DNA of 21,344 nucleotides from Azoarcus sp. (GTDB taxonomy: Bacteria > Pseudomonadota > Gammaproteobacteria > Burkholderiales > Rhodocyclaceae), in assembly GCA_031282905.1 (NCBI GenBank), contig JAITCV010000090.1, forward strand, positions 1 through 21,344. The letters are read 5' to 3'. A program made the position numbers and the translations under genes. Below the pieces are notes generated by a model, which was given only the letters and a program-made list of their open reading frames with translations, had not been told where the DNA came from and did no database searches. Below are positions 14,579 through 21,344 of this stretch, one piece after another; positions within the stretch are counted from its first letter, which is position 1; each line of letters starts with the position of its first letter.

Positions 14579-14614
14579 CACCCGTATGTTTCAACTACCA
14601 AGGAGGAAAAAGCA

Positions 14615-15100
14615 ATGAGATTGACAACCAAAGGACGTTTTGCGGTGACGGCGATGATAGATCTGGCTTCACGCCAGCAAAACGGGCCGGTGACGCTGAC
14701 CAGCATCGCGGAGCGGCAGGGTATTTCGCTCTCCTATCTGGAGCAGCTTTTTGGACGTTTGCGCCGTTATGGCCTGGTTTCCAGCGTGCGCGGCCCTTGC
14801 GGCGGATATCGGCTGGCGCGGGAGGCGCGGGGAATTACCGTGACCGACATCGTGCTGGCGGTCGATGAACCGCTCGATGCCACGCTCTGTGGCGGGCGAC
14901 AGAATTGCCGCGACGAGGCGCAATGTATGACACACGACTTATGGGCGAATCTCAACAAGCGCATGTTCGCCTATCTTGATTCGGTGACTCTGGGCGCGCT
15001 GGTGGCCCACGAGGTGCGTGTGGAAACCGATCCCGATCCCGCGTTGAAGGGGGTGTTTTCGCATCAGGCCGATGCGGTGACGGAAGCGGAACCCGCCTGA
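14615..15100 (+). CDS. iscR: Fe-S cluster-sensing transcriptional regulator IscR
   Basis: IscR is an Rrf2-family winged-helix repressor that senses [2Fe-2S] status and controls the isc operon. The 161-residue protein begins MRLTTKGRFAVTAMIDLA. Its winged-helix region contains SLSYLEQLFGRLRRYGLVSSVRGPCGGYRLAR. The cluster ligands Cys92, Cys98, Cys104 and His107 are at the same positions as in E. coli IscR. ATG 14615 is preceded by AGGAGG at 14601-14606, an excellent ribosome-binding site. The open frame continues upstream, but only this start gives the conserved N terminus. It is the first gene of the operon, behind two IscR-like sites, so autoregulation is expected. Confidence 0.96.
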   Translation: MRLTTKGRFAVTAMIDLASRQQNGPVTLTSIAERQGISLSYLEQLFGRLRRYGLVSSVRGPCGGYRLAREARGITVTDIVLAVDEPLDATLCGGRQNCRDEAQCMTHDLWANLNKRMFAYLDSVTLGALVAHEVRVETDPDPALKGVFSHQADAVTEAEPA

Positions 15101-15108
15101 GCCAGCCC

Positions 15109-16257
15109 ATGCCCACGCCCGCCATGCCTGTTTACCTCGACTGGAACGCCACTTCGCCGCTCGATGACGCGGTGTTCGATGCCATGTTGCCTTGGTTGGG
15201 CGAACGCTTCGGCAATGCGTCCACGCTCCATGAACGTGGACGCCGCGCGCGCGCGGCGGTGGAGGCCGCGCGCCAGCAAGTGGCCATGGTCGTGGGCGCA
15301 CAGCCGGATGAGGTGGTGTTTACCAGTGGCGGGTCGGAAGCCAACAACCTGTTCATCAAGGGCGCGGCGGCGATGTTGCCGATTGGCCGGCTCGCGGTGG
15401 GCGCGACCGAGCATCCTTGCGTGCTTGAACCGGCGCGTCAGTTGCGCCGCGCGGGGTGGTCGGTGACAGAGATCGCCGTCGACGCGAACGGGCGGATTGC
15501 CGCCGAAGCCTGGGCGGATGCGCTGGCGGCCAAACCGGCATTGGTGTCGGTGATGCTCGCCAACAACGAAACCGGGGTCATCCAGGATGTCGCAACGCTT
15601 GCCGCCGAAGCGCGGGCGTTGTTCCATAGCGACGCGGTGCAGGCGCTGGGGCGCTTGTCGCTGGATTTCCACGCGCTGGGGCTGTCCGCGCTCACGCTGT
15701 CCGCGCACAAGATCGGTGGACCGCAGGGCATCGGCGCGTTGGTGGTCGACAAACGGCTGGAACTTGCGCCGCTGATTGCTGGTGGCGGGCAGGAGCGCGG
15801 TTTGCGCTCGGGCACCGAGAATGTCGCCGCCATCGTTGGATTCGGCATGGCCTGTGAGCGGGCATTGTCGCGGCAATTCCTTGATGTCATGCGACTCGCG
15901 GCGCTGCGCGATGAACTCGAAACGCGCTTGCTTGCGCTGGGCGCGACCGTGTTCGGCACGGGCGCGGAACGCTTGCCCAATACCAGTTTCTTTGCTTTCG
16001 CGGGCATCGATGGCGATACTTTGGCGGGTCGGCTGGACCACGCCGGTTTTGCCTGCGGCAGCGGCTCGGCCTGTTCGAGCGCCCGTCCGGGGCCGTCCCA
16101 TGTCCTGCTGGCGATGGGCGTTGCGCCCGAGCTTGCCCGCGGGGCGGTGAGGGTGAGCATGGGACGGGAGAGCGGAGGCGATGAAATCGTCGCCTTCGTC
16201 GAAGCGCTTGCCCGCATCGTGGGCGAGCTGAAGAATCTCGCGGCGATGGCAGGCTAG
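15109..16257 (+). CDS. Cysteine desulfurase family protein (second NifS/IscS-like enzyme)
   Basis: This is a PLP-dependent class V aminotransferase-fold enzyme of 382 residues. Visible features are YLDWNATSP (9-17), TSGGSEANN (72-80), the PLP-stacking His102 in TEHPCV, ANNETGVIQD, the HSDAVQALG segment, the PLP Lys201 in LSAHKIGGPQG, RGLRSGTENV, and the candidate sulfur-transfer Cys322 in GSACSSARPGPSHVLLAMG. It is clearly related to, but distinct from, the IscS encoded next. It lacks the typical CTSASLEPSYV loop and ends about 20 residues earlier, without the C-terminal segment that in IscS contacts IscU. It therefore may serve other acceptors or be a less specialised sulfur donor. ATG 15109 is 8 bases after iscR and has a weak ribosome-binding site; ATG 15124 is an alternative. 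Confidence 0.88.
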   Translation: MPTPAMPVYLDWNATSPLDDAVFDAMLPWLGERFGNASTLHERGRRARAAVEAARQQVAMVVGAQPDEVVFTSGGSEANNLFIKGAAAMLPIGRLAVGATEHPCVLEPARQLRRAGWSVTEIAVDANGRIAAEAWADALAAKPALVSVMLANNETGVIQDVATLAAEARALFHSDAVQALGRLSLDFHALGLSALTLSAHKIGGPQGIGALVVDKRLELAPLIAGGGQERGLRSGTENVAAIVGFGMACERALSRQFLDVMRLAALRDELETRLLALGATVFGTGAERLPNTSFFAFAGIDGDTLAGRLDHAGFACGSGSACSSARPGPSHVLLAMGVAPELARGAVRVSMGRESGGDEIVAFVEALARIVGELKNLAAMAG

Positions 16258-16281
16258 CCATCGTGGCGGGCGCGGTTTTAC

Positions 16282-16307
16282 GGAGAACATGAGCGGAGAA
16301 GATGAGC
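16282..16307 (+). repeat. Tandem 13-base duplication of the iscS ribosome-binding site and start codon
   Basis: GGAGAACATGAGC (16282-16294) is followed at once by GGAGAAGATGAGC (16295-16307), with one difference. Both copies carry a GGAG and an ATG. The second ATG (16302) is the iscS start. The first (16289) is out of frame with iscS and opens a frame running to 16768 that resembles nothing known. Confidence 0.8.
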
Positions 16308-17519
16308 GTGGTGAAACTTCCGATCTACCTCGACTATTCGGCGACGACGCCGGTCGATCCACGGGTTGCCCAAGCGATGATCCCCTGGCTGAGCGAGCGT
16401 TTCGGCAATCCCGCCAGCCGTTCGCATTCCTTTGGCTGGGAAGCGGAAGCGGCGGTCGAAAAGGCACGGGAAGAAGTCGCCGCGCTGGTGGGCGCCGATC
16501 CGAGGGAAATCATCTGGACTTCGGGCGCAACCGAATCCGACAATCTTGCGATCAAGGGGGCGGCCCATTTCTACCAGGATCGTGGCCGTCACCTCATCAC
16601 GGTCAAGACCGAGCACAAGGCGGTGCTCGACACCGTGCGCGAACTCGAACGCGAGGGGTTCGACGCGACCTATCTCGATGTGCGGGAAAATGGCCTGATC
16701 GATCTCGATGTCTTGCGCGCCGCGTTGCGTCCGGACACGATCCTGGTGTCGGTGATGATGGTCAATAACGAGATCGGCGTGATCCAGCCGATCGAGGAAA
16801 TCGGGGCGATCTGCCGCGAAAAAGGCATCATCTTCCACGTCGATGCGGCCCAGGCCACCGGCAAGACGGCCATCGACCTCGGCAGCCTGCCGGTCGACCT
16901 GATGAGTTTTTCCGCGCACAAGACTTACGGCCCCAAGGGCATCGGCGCGCTGTATGTGCGGCGCAAACCCAGAGTGCGGCTGGAAGCGCAGATGCATGGC
17001 GGCGGCCATGAGCGCGGTTTGCGCTCGGGCACATTGCCCACGCACCAGATCGTCGGCATGGGCGAGGCATACCGGCTGGCGCGTGAGGAGATGGCGGAAG
17101 AGAACATCCGCGTCCGCGCGCTGCGCGATCGCTTGCTTGCCGGGCTTTCCGCGATCGAGGCGATCTGCGTCAACGGCGACCTGGGCGCGCGGGTGGCGCA
17201 CAACCTCAATATTTCATTTGCCTATGTCGAAGGCGAATCGCTGATCATGGCGGTGCGGGATGTCGCGGTGTCGTCGGGCTCGGCATGCACCTCGGCGAGC
17301 CTGGAGCCATCCTATGTATTGCGCGCGCTGGGGCGCGAGGACGAATTGGCCCATAGTTCGATCCGTTTCACCCTGGGGCGATTTACCACTGCGGAAGAAA
17401 TCGACTACACCATCGATTTGCTGCGCACGAAGATTGGAAAACTGCGCGATCTGTCACCGCTGTGGGAAATGGTGCAGGCAGGAATCGACCTCGGCACCGT
17501 GCAATGGGCCGCGCATTGA
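16302..17519 (+). CDS. iscS: Cysteine desulfurase IscS
   Basis: IscS takes sulfur from cysteine as a persulfide and passes it to IscU and other acceptors. The 405-residue protein matches E. coli-type IscS with an offset of one: YLDYSATTPVDPRV (9-22), TSGATESDN (73-81), His105 in TEHKAV, NNEIGVIQP, HVDAAQATGK (179-188), PLP Lys207 in FSAHKTYGPKG, RGLRSGTLPTHQIVG, and the persulfide Cys329 in SSGSACTSASLEPSYVLRALG. The C-terminal tail after 385 (SPLWEMVQAGIDLGTVQWAAH) is the IscU-docking region of the family. The start is ATG 16302, which lies in the second copy of a duplicated GGAG...ATG unit. iscU follows after 32 bases. Confidence 0.97.
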   Translation: MSVVKLPIYLDYSATTPVDPRVAQAMIPWLSERFGNPASRSHSFGWEAEAAVEKAREEVAALVGADPREIIWTSGATESDNLAIKGAAHFYQDRGRHLITVKTEHKAVLDTVRELEREGFDATYLDVRENGLIDLDVLRAALRPDTILVSVMMVNNEIGVIQPIEEIGAICREKGIIFHVDAAQATGKTAIDLGSLPVDLMSFSAHKTYGPKGIGALYVRRKPRVRLEAQMHGGGHERGLRSGTLPTHQIVGMGEAYRLAREEMAEENIRVRALRDRLLAGLSAIEAICVNGDLGARVAHNLNISFAYVEGESLIMAVRDVAVSSGSACTSASLEPSYVLRALGREDELAHSSIRFTLGRFTTAEEIDYTIDLLRTKIGKLRDLSPLWEMVQAGIDLGTVQWAAH

Positions 17520-17551
17520 TCGCGGCATTACCAAGCGACCTGGAGAACAAA

Positions 17552-17944
17552 ATGGCATATAGCGAGAAAGTGCTGGATCACTATGAAAACCCGCGCAACG
17601 TCGGCTCCTTCACCCAGGATGAGGACGGCGTGGCCACCGGCATGGTCGGCGCGCCGGCCTGTGGCGACGTGATGAAGTTGCAAATCAAGGTCGGCAAGGA
17701 TGGCGTGATCGAGGACGCCCGTTTCAAGACTTATGGCTGTGGTTCGGCAATTGCTTCTTCCAGTCTGGTGACCGAGTGGGTGAAAGGCAAAACGCTCGAT
17801 GAGGCGCTGGCGATCAAGAACACCCAGATTGCCGAGGAACTGGCCTTGCCGCCGGTGAAGATCCATTGCTCGATTCTCGCCGAGGACGCGATCAAGGCCG
17901 CGGTGGCCGATTACCGGACGAAACATCAGGGAGTAAAAAAATGA
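17552..17944 (+). CDS. iscU: Fe-S cluster assembly scaffold IscU
   Basis: IscU is the scaffold on which [2Fe-2S] clusters are built. The 130-residue protein has the cluster ligands Cys37 (in PACGD, with Asp39), Cys63 (YGCGSA), His105 and Cys106 (HCSILAED). It also has the LPPVK motif (99-103) that HscA recognises. These residue numbers match E. coli IscU exactly or nearly so. TGGAGA at 17541-17546 is the ribosome-binding site. The stop overlaps iscA by four bases (ATGA), so the two are probably coupled. Confidence 0.97.
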   Translation: MAYSEKVLDHYENPRNVGSFTQDEDGVATGMVGAPACGDVMKLQIKVGKDGVIEDARFKTYGCGSAIASSSLVTEWVKGKTLDEALAIKNTQIAEELALPPVKIHCSILAEDAIKAAVADYRTKHQGVKK

Positions 17945-18264
17945 GCGTGACCTTGACCGAAGCAGCAGCCAGACATATTGCCAATTTCATCGCCAAGCGC
18001 GGCAAGGGAGTCGGTATTCGCCTGGGGGTGAAAACTTCCGGCTGTTCGGGCATGGCCTACAAGCTTGAATTCGTCGATGAAAAGTTTGAAGACGATATCA
18101 TTTTCGATAGTCACGGCGTCAAGGTGGTAGTCGACCAGAAGAGTCTTGTCTATCTCGACGGCACCGAACTGGATTTCGTGCGCGAGGGTTTGAACGAAGG
18201 TTTCAGATTCAACAATCCCAATGCCAAGAACCAATGCGGTTGCGGGGAAAGTTTCAACGTTTGA
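17941..18264 (+). CDS. iscA: A-type iron-sulfur carrier IscA
   Basis: IscA is an A-type carrier that helps make or deliver clusters, especially [4Fe-4S]. The 107-residue protein has the three conserved cysteines at the standard places: Cys35 in TSGCSGMAY, and Cys99 and Cys101 in the C-terminal QCGCGESFNV. It also has GIRLGVKTSGCSG and the FNNPNAKNQCGCG ending typical of IscA. The start overlaps the iscU stop (ATGA). A gap of 129 bases follows before hscB, the longest inside this operon, and holds no convincing gene. Confidence 0.96.
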   Translation: MSVTLTEAAARHIANFIAKRGKGVGIRLGVKTSGCSGMAYKLEFVDEKFEDDIIFDSHGVKVVVDQKSLVYLDGTELDFVREGLNEGFRFNNPNAKNQCGCGESFNV

Positions 18265-18393
18265 ACTTGTCTCCTTGGCGAACCACGATGCCGTGCCCCG
18301 CAATGGCGAGCGCGGAACAGATGCACATTTGTTTGGTTTGCGCCGAATCAAATCCATATTCGATCCATACGGCCATCAACATAAGGTTTCTCC

Positions 18394-18933
18394 GTGGACT
18401 TGACCGTCGACTTCTTCACCCTTTTCCGGTTGCCCCGGACTTTCCGCATCGACCTTGCGGAACTGGATGCGCGCTATCTGGAGATCCAGTCCCAGGTGCA
18501 TCCCGACCGCCATGTGCGGGCGGGCGAAGGCGAACGGCGGCTGTCCATGCAGTGGGCGGCGCGCGCCAATGAAGCCTACCTCACCCTGAAAAAACCGCTG
18601 GAGCGGGCCAGATACCTGCTTTCCCTGGCAGGGCGCGACCCGGAAATCGAGCGCAATACCATCATGGAGCCCGAATTCCTGATGGAGCAGATGGAATGGC
18701 GCGAAGCCGTGCAGGAAGCGCGCCAGGGCGGCGATCACCATGAACTGGAGCGCCTGCATCATCGTCTGCGGCTGGATTTGAAGAAACACCATGCGGAACT
18801 TGCATCCCTGCTGGACGACCGGCAGGATTACGCCGCCGCCGCCGGGCTGGCGCGGCGTTTGATGTTTCTTGAAAAGCTGCTCGCGGAGATCGACAAGACC
18901 CTGGCGGAACTGGAAGACGGGATGGATAACTGA
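18394..18933 (+). CDS. hscB: Fe-S protein assembly co-chaperone HscB (J domain)
   Basis: HscB brings IscU to the chaperone HscA and stimulates its ATPase. The 179-residue protein has an N-terminal J domain with HPD at 36-38 (VHPDRHV), preceded by FFTLFRLPRTFRID and followed by AARANEAYLTLKKPLERARYLL. A C-terminal three-helix domain (about 95-179) has the acidic EFLMEQMEWRE segment that contacts IscU in the family. The start is GTG 18394, supported by AAGG at 18383-18386 and by alignment of the J domain. No ATG fits. hscA begins three bases after the stop. Confidence 0.95.
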   Translation: MDLTVDFFTLFRLPRTFRIDLAELDARYLEIQSQVHPDRHVRAGEGERRLSMQWAARANEAYLTLKKPLERARYLLSLAGRDPEIERNTIMEPEFLMEQMEWREAVQEARQGGDHHELERLHHRLRLDLKKHHAELASLLDDRQDYAAAAGLARRLMFLEKLLAEIDKTLAELEDGMDN

Positions 18934-18936
18934 CCT

Positions 18937-20799
18937 ATGGCCCTGCTGCAAATCTCCGAACCCGGCGCCTCCGCCGAGCCACATCGCCATCGGCTTGCGA
19001 TCGGCATCGACCTGGGCACGACCAACTCGCTGGTGGCGACGATCAGGAATGGCCTCGCGGTGTGCCTGCCCGATGAAGAGGGCCGGGCGCTGTTGCCGTC
19101 GATCGTGCGTTATCGCGCTGATGGCGGCATCGAGGTCGGACGGCGGGCGGTGGCGCAGCAGGCGGTCGACCCGAGGAACACCATCGTCTCGGTCAAACGG
19201 TTCATGGGAAGGGGCATCCGGGACGTCACGCATATCGAGGCCATGCCCTATATATTCGAGGACACGCCAGGCATGCTGCGGCTGCGCACCGTGCAGGGCA
19301 GTAAAAGTCCGGTGGAGGTTTCCGCCGAAATCCTGCGGGTGCTGCGCGCGCGCGCCGAGGTCAGCCTGGGTGGCGAACTGATCGGCGCGGTCATTACCGT
19401 GCCCGCCTATTTCGACGACGCCCAACGTCAGGCGACCCGGGACGCGGCACGCCTGGCCGGGCTGGAAGTGCTGCGCCTGCTCAACGAGCCGACCGCGGCG
19501 GCGGTGGCCTACGGGCTCGATAACGCCGCCGAAGGCGTCTACGCGGTCTATGACCTGGGGGGCGGCACCTTCGATCTGTCGATTCTTCGGCTCACCCACG
19601 GGGTATTCGAAGTGCTCGCCACCAACGGCGACGCGGCTCTGGGCGGGGACGATTTCGATCATCGCCTGTTTTGCTGGATTCTCGACCGGGCACGGATTGC
19701 GCCGCTTTCAATCGAAGACGCCAGCCATCTGCAAATGAAAGCGCGCGCGACCAAGGAACTGCTGACCACTTGCGATGAAGTGCCGATCAAACTGAAACTG
19801 GATTCGGGCGAGGAAATCGACGTGTTGATCACGCGCGCCGAATTCGCCGAAATGACCCGGCCTCTGGTACACAAAACCTTGGGGCTGACGCGGCGCGCGT
19901 TGCGGGACGCGGGCCTGGCCGTCAGCGAGATCAAGGGCGTGGTGATGGTCGGCGGCGCGACCCGCATGCCGCATGTGCAGCGCGCGGTCGCCGAGTTTTT
20001 CGGGCAGGAACCGCTGATCAATCTCGATCCCGACAAGGTTGTCGCCCTTGGTGCGGCGATGCAGGCCAATGCCCTGGCCGGCAACCACGGAGCGAATGAT
20101 GACTGGCTGTTGCTCGACGTCATCCCGCTCTCGCTCGGGTTGGAGACCATGGGCGGGCTGGTCGAGAAAATCATTCCGCGTAATTCGACCCTGCCGGTCG
20201 CGCGCGCGCAGGATTTCACCACTTTCAGGGACGGTCAGGGCGCGATGGCTTTCCATGTCGTCCAGGGCGAACGCGAACTGGTGGCCGATTGCCGCTCGCT
20301 GGCCCGGTTCGAATTGCGCGGCATTCCGCCGATGGCCGCCGGGGCGGCGCGCATCCGGGTGACTTTCCAGGTCGATGCCGATGGCCTGCTCTCGGTGTCG
20401 GCGCGGGAAGCAAGCTCGGGCGTGGAGGCGAGCGTCAAGGTGCAGCCTTCCTATGGACTGAGCGATGACGAAATCGCCGACATGTTGAAAGCGGGCATCG
20501 AACGCGCGGGAGACGACATGGCCGCGCGCGCGCTCAACGAACAGCGGGTGGAAGCCGAGCGGCTGATCGAAGCCACCCTCCGGGCACTCGCCAGCGATGG
20601 CGCACTGCTCGATGCCAAGGAGCGCGCCGCCATCGACAGTGCAATCGACGCGCTGCGCGCACTGTGTGCGGGAGCGGATACCCGCGCGCTCGGCGTCGGC
20701 ATTGCCGCGCTGGCCCGTGCCACCGATGAGTTCGCCGCCCGCCGCATGGATCGCGCCATCCGTGGCGCGCTGGCCGGACACAAGATCGAGGAAATATGA
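18937..20799 (+). CDS. hscA: Fe-S protein assembly chaperone HscA (Hsp70 class)
   Basis: HscA is the specialised Hsp70 that binds the LPPVK motif of IscU and drives cluster release with ATP. The 620-residue length is normal. The N-terminal ATPase domain has AIGIDLGTTNSLVATIRNG (21-39), PAYFDDAQRQATRDAARLAGL, LLNEPTAAAVAYGLD, the phosphate loop DLGGGTFDLS (about 206-215), and VVMVGGATRMPHVQ. The substrate-binding domain follows (DVIPLSLGLETMGGLVEKIIPRNSTLP), then a helical lid. DnaK would carry a longer acidic tail, absent here. The position between hscB and fdx confirms HscA. Its stop overlaps the fdx start by three bases. Confidence 0.97.
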   Translation: MALLQISEPGASAEPHRHRLAIGIDLGTTNSLVATIRNGLAVCLPDEEGRALLPSIVRYRADGGIEVGRRAVAQQAVDPRNTIVSVKRFMGRGIRDVTHIEAMPYIFEDTPGMLRLRTVQGSKSPVEVSAEILRVLRARAEVSLGGELIGAVITVPAYFDDAQRQATRDAARLAGLEVLRLLNEPTAAAVAYGLDNAAEGVYAVYDLGGGTFDLSILRLTHGVFEVLATNGDAALGGDDFDHRLFCWILDRARIAPLSIEDASHLQMKARATKELLTTCDEVPIKLKLDSGEEIDVLITRAEFAEMTRPLVHKTLGLTRRALRDAGLAVSEIKGVVMVGGATRMPHVQRAVAEFFGQEPLINLDPDKVVALGAAMQANALAGNHGANDDWLLLDVIPLSLGLETMGGLVEKIIPRNSTLPVARAQDFTTFRDGQGAMAFHVVQGERELVADCRSLARFELRGIPPMAAGAARIRVTFQVDADGLLSVSAREASSGVEASVKVQPSYGLSDDEIADMLKAGIERAGDDMAARALNEQRVEAERLIEATLRALASDGALLDAKERAAIDSAIDALRALCAGADTRALGVGIAALARATDEFAARRMDRAIRGALAGHKIEEI

Positions 20800-21149
20800 A
20801 TATCATGACACGGGTCATCGTTCTGCCTCATGCCGGGCTGTGTCCCGAAGGCACGGTCATCGAAGCCGAAGTCGGCAAGACGCTGTGTGACGCCCTGCTC
20901 GATGGCGGGGTCGAGATCGAACACGCTTGCGAGCAATCTTGCGCGTGCACCACTTGTCATGTCATCGTGCGTGAAGGTTTCGAATCGCTGGCGGCAGCGG
21001 ACGACGCCGAGGAAGACCTGCTCGATCGCGCCTGGGGGTTGGCCCCGCAATCGCGCCTGTCCTGTCAGGTGGTGATTGGCGACACCGCGCTGGTGGTTGA
21101 AATCCCGCGCTATACCATCAACCTTGCCCGCGAGAGCAAACACGAATGA
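20796..21149 (+). CDS. fdx: Isc-type [2Fe-2S] ferredoxin
   Basis: This adrenodoxin-type ferredoxin supplies electrons for cluster assembly on IscU. The 117-residue product has the Cys-x5-Cys-x2-Cys...Cys set: Cys45, Cys51 and Cys54 in HACEQSCACTTCHVIVREG, and the fourth in LSCQVVIG. Cys49 is an additional cysteine also seen in this family. Two starts are possible. ATG 20796 overlaps the hscA stop but has GAGGA only three bases away. ATG 20805 would give MTRVIVLPH, aligning exactly with E. coli Fdx and its Cys42/48/51 numbering, but is 12 bases from that GAGGA. The longer form is reported. iscX overlaps the stop by four bases. Confidence 0.95.
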   Translation: MNIMTRVIVLPHAGLCPEGTVIEAEVGKTLCDALLDGGVEIEHACEQSCACTTCHVIVREGFESLAAADDAEEDLLDRAWGLAPQSRLSCQVVIGDTALVVEIPRYTINLARESKHE

Positions 21150-21340
21150 AATGGATCGATGTGACCGAAATCGCCATTCAGTTGGCAGAGACTTACCCTG
21201 ACGTCGACCCGGCGCGGGTGAATTTCGTCGACCTGATGAACTGGGTCAGGCAGCTTCCCGGCTTCGATGATGATCCCACCCGCTGCGGCGAACGGGTGCT
21301 GGAAGCAATCCAGCAGGCGTGGATGGCGGAGTTTGGCTGA
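21146..21340 (+). CDS. iscX: Fe-S assembly protein IscX
   Basis: IscX is a small acidic protein that binds IscS and iron and tunes the rate of cluster assembly. The 64-residue product has the family pattern MKWIDVTEIAIQLAETYPDVDP, then VNFVDLMNWVRQLPGFDDDP, and a C-terminal helix ending QQAWMAEFG. The start overlaps the fdx stop (ATGA), and it is the last gene of the operon visible. The window ends four bases after the stop, so the operon terminator is not seen. Confidence 0.95.
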   Translation: MKWIDVTEIAIQLAETYPDVDPARVNFVDLMNWVRQLPGFDDDPTRCGERVLEAIQQAWMAEFG

Positions 21341-21344
21341 CGCA

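Noticed and set aside
12692..14581. 629-codon minus-strand open frame opposite the YiiX-like gene
   Set aside because: It spans the intergenic repeats and the iscR promoter region and has no recognisable domain. The plus-strand gene has a signal peptide and catalytic motifs.
15064..16467. 467-codon minus-strand open frame opposite the desulfurase gene
   Set aside because: Antisense shadow in GC-rich coding DNA, without recognised motifs.
16289..16768. 159-codon frame starting at the duplicated ATG before iscS
   Set aside because: It overlaps iscS out of frame and its translation has no family features. It is better viewed as a by-product of the 13-base duplication.
18265..18393. 129-base gap between iscA and hscB tested for a small gene or promoter
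   Set aside because: Short frames (for example from ATG 18289, with a CLVC motif) run into hscB out of frame and have no ribosome-binding site. No good -35/-10 pair or stable hairpin with T-tract was seen.
1..21344. Search for CRISPR arrays, insertion sequences, integrases or a replication origin
   Set aside because: No spaced direct-repeat array, transposase, terminal inverted repeats, integrase or DnaA-box cluster could be seen.

Overview
The window looks like a core chromosomal segment of a GC-rich betaproteobacterium, perhaps of the Rhodocyclales/Nitrosomonadales type. This rests on gene order (TPR-lolB-ispE-tRNA-Gln-prs-rplY-pth-ychF), a complete iscR-led isc operon, and protein similarity recognised by eye. 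No taxonomic search was possible. Nearly all of it is well-packed housekeeping sequence with many ATGA and TGATG stop/start overlaps.

Layout: (1) 1-302: probable last codons of a ratA-like gene, then rnfH. (2) 303-898: a conspicuously AT-rich patch with a decayed Rhs-core fragment and a small acidic orphan ORF. This is the only clearly foreign-looking stretch. (3) 899-2508, minus strand: mutM (DNA repair glycosylase) overlapping cobA (siroheme/cobalamin methyltransferase). (4) 2615-9418, plus strand: an exported TPR protein, lolB, ispE, tRNA-Gln(UUG), prs, rplY, pth and ychF, with hairpin terminators after the tRNA and after prs. (5) 9544-12568, minus strand: the glyoxylate bypass genes aceA (isocitrate lyase) and aceB (malate synthase). 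A strong hairpin separates them, and an 18-bp palindrome lies at the probable aceA transcription start. (6) 12629-13039: gene-free, holding the aceA promoter and what look like dispersed hairpin repeats. (7) 13040-14509: an exported permuted NlpC/P60 (YiiX-like) protein with a long unassigned N-terminal region. (8) 14527-21340: the isc operon, iscR, a second cysteine desulfurase, iscS, iscU, iscA, hscB, hscA, fdx and iscX, behind a sigma70-like promoter overlapped by two type-1-like IscR sites.

How the genes work together: IscS (and possibly the extra desulfurase) mobilises sulfur from cysteine onto the IscU scaffold. Fdx supplies electrons, IscX modulates IscS, HscB/HscA release the cluster from IscU through its LPPVK motif, and IscA helps in delivery. 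IscR, itself a [2Fe-2S] protein, closes the feedback loop at the operon promoter. aceA and aceB together allow growth on C2 units. The lolB-to-ychF block serves envelope biogenesis, isoprenoid synthesis, PRPP supply and translation.

I found no convincing new multi-gene system. The items most worth a second look are the Rhs remnant with its orphan ORF, the tandem desulfurases (the first lacks the IscU-docking tail), the exact duplication of the iscS ribosome-binding site and start codon, the operator-like palindrome at aceA, and the N-terminal region of the YiiX-like protein.
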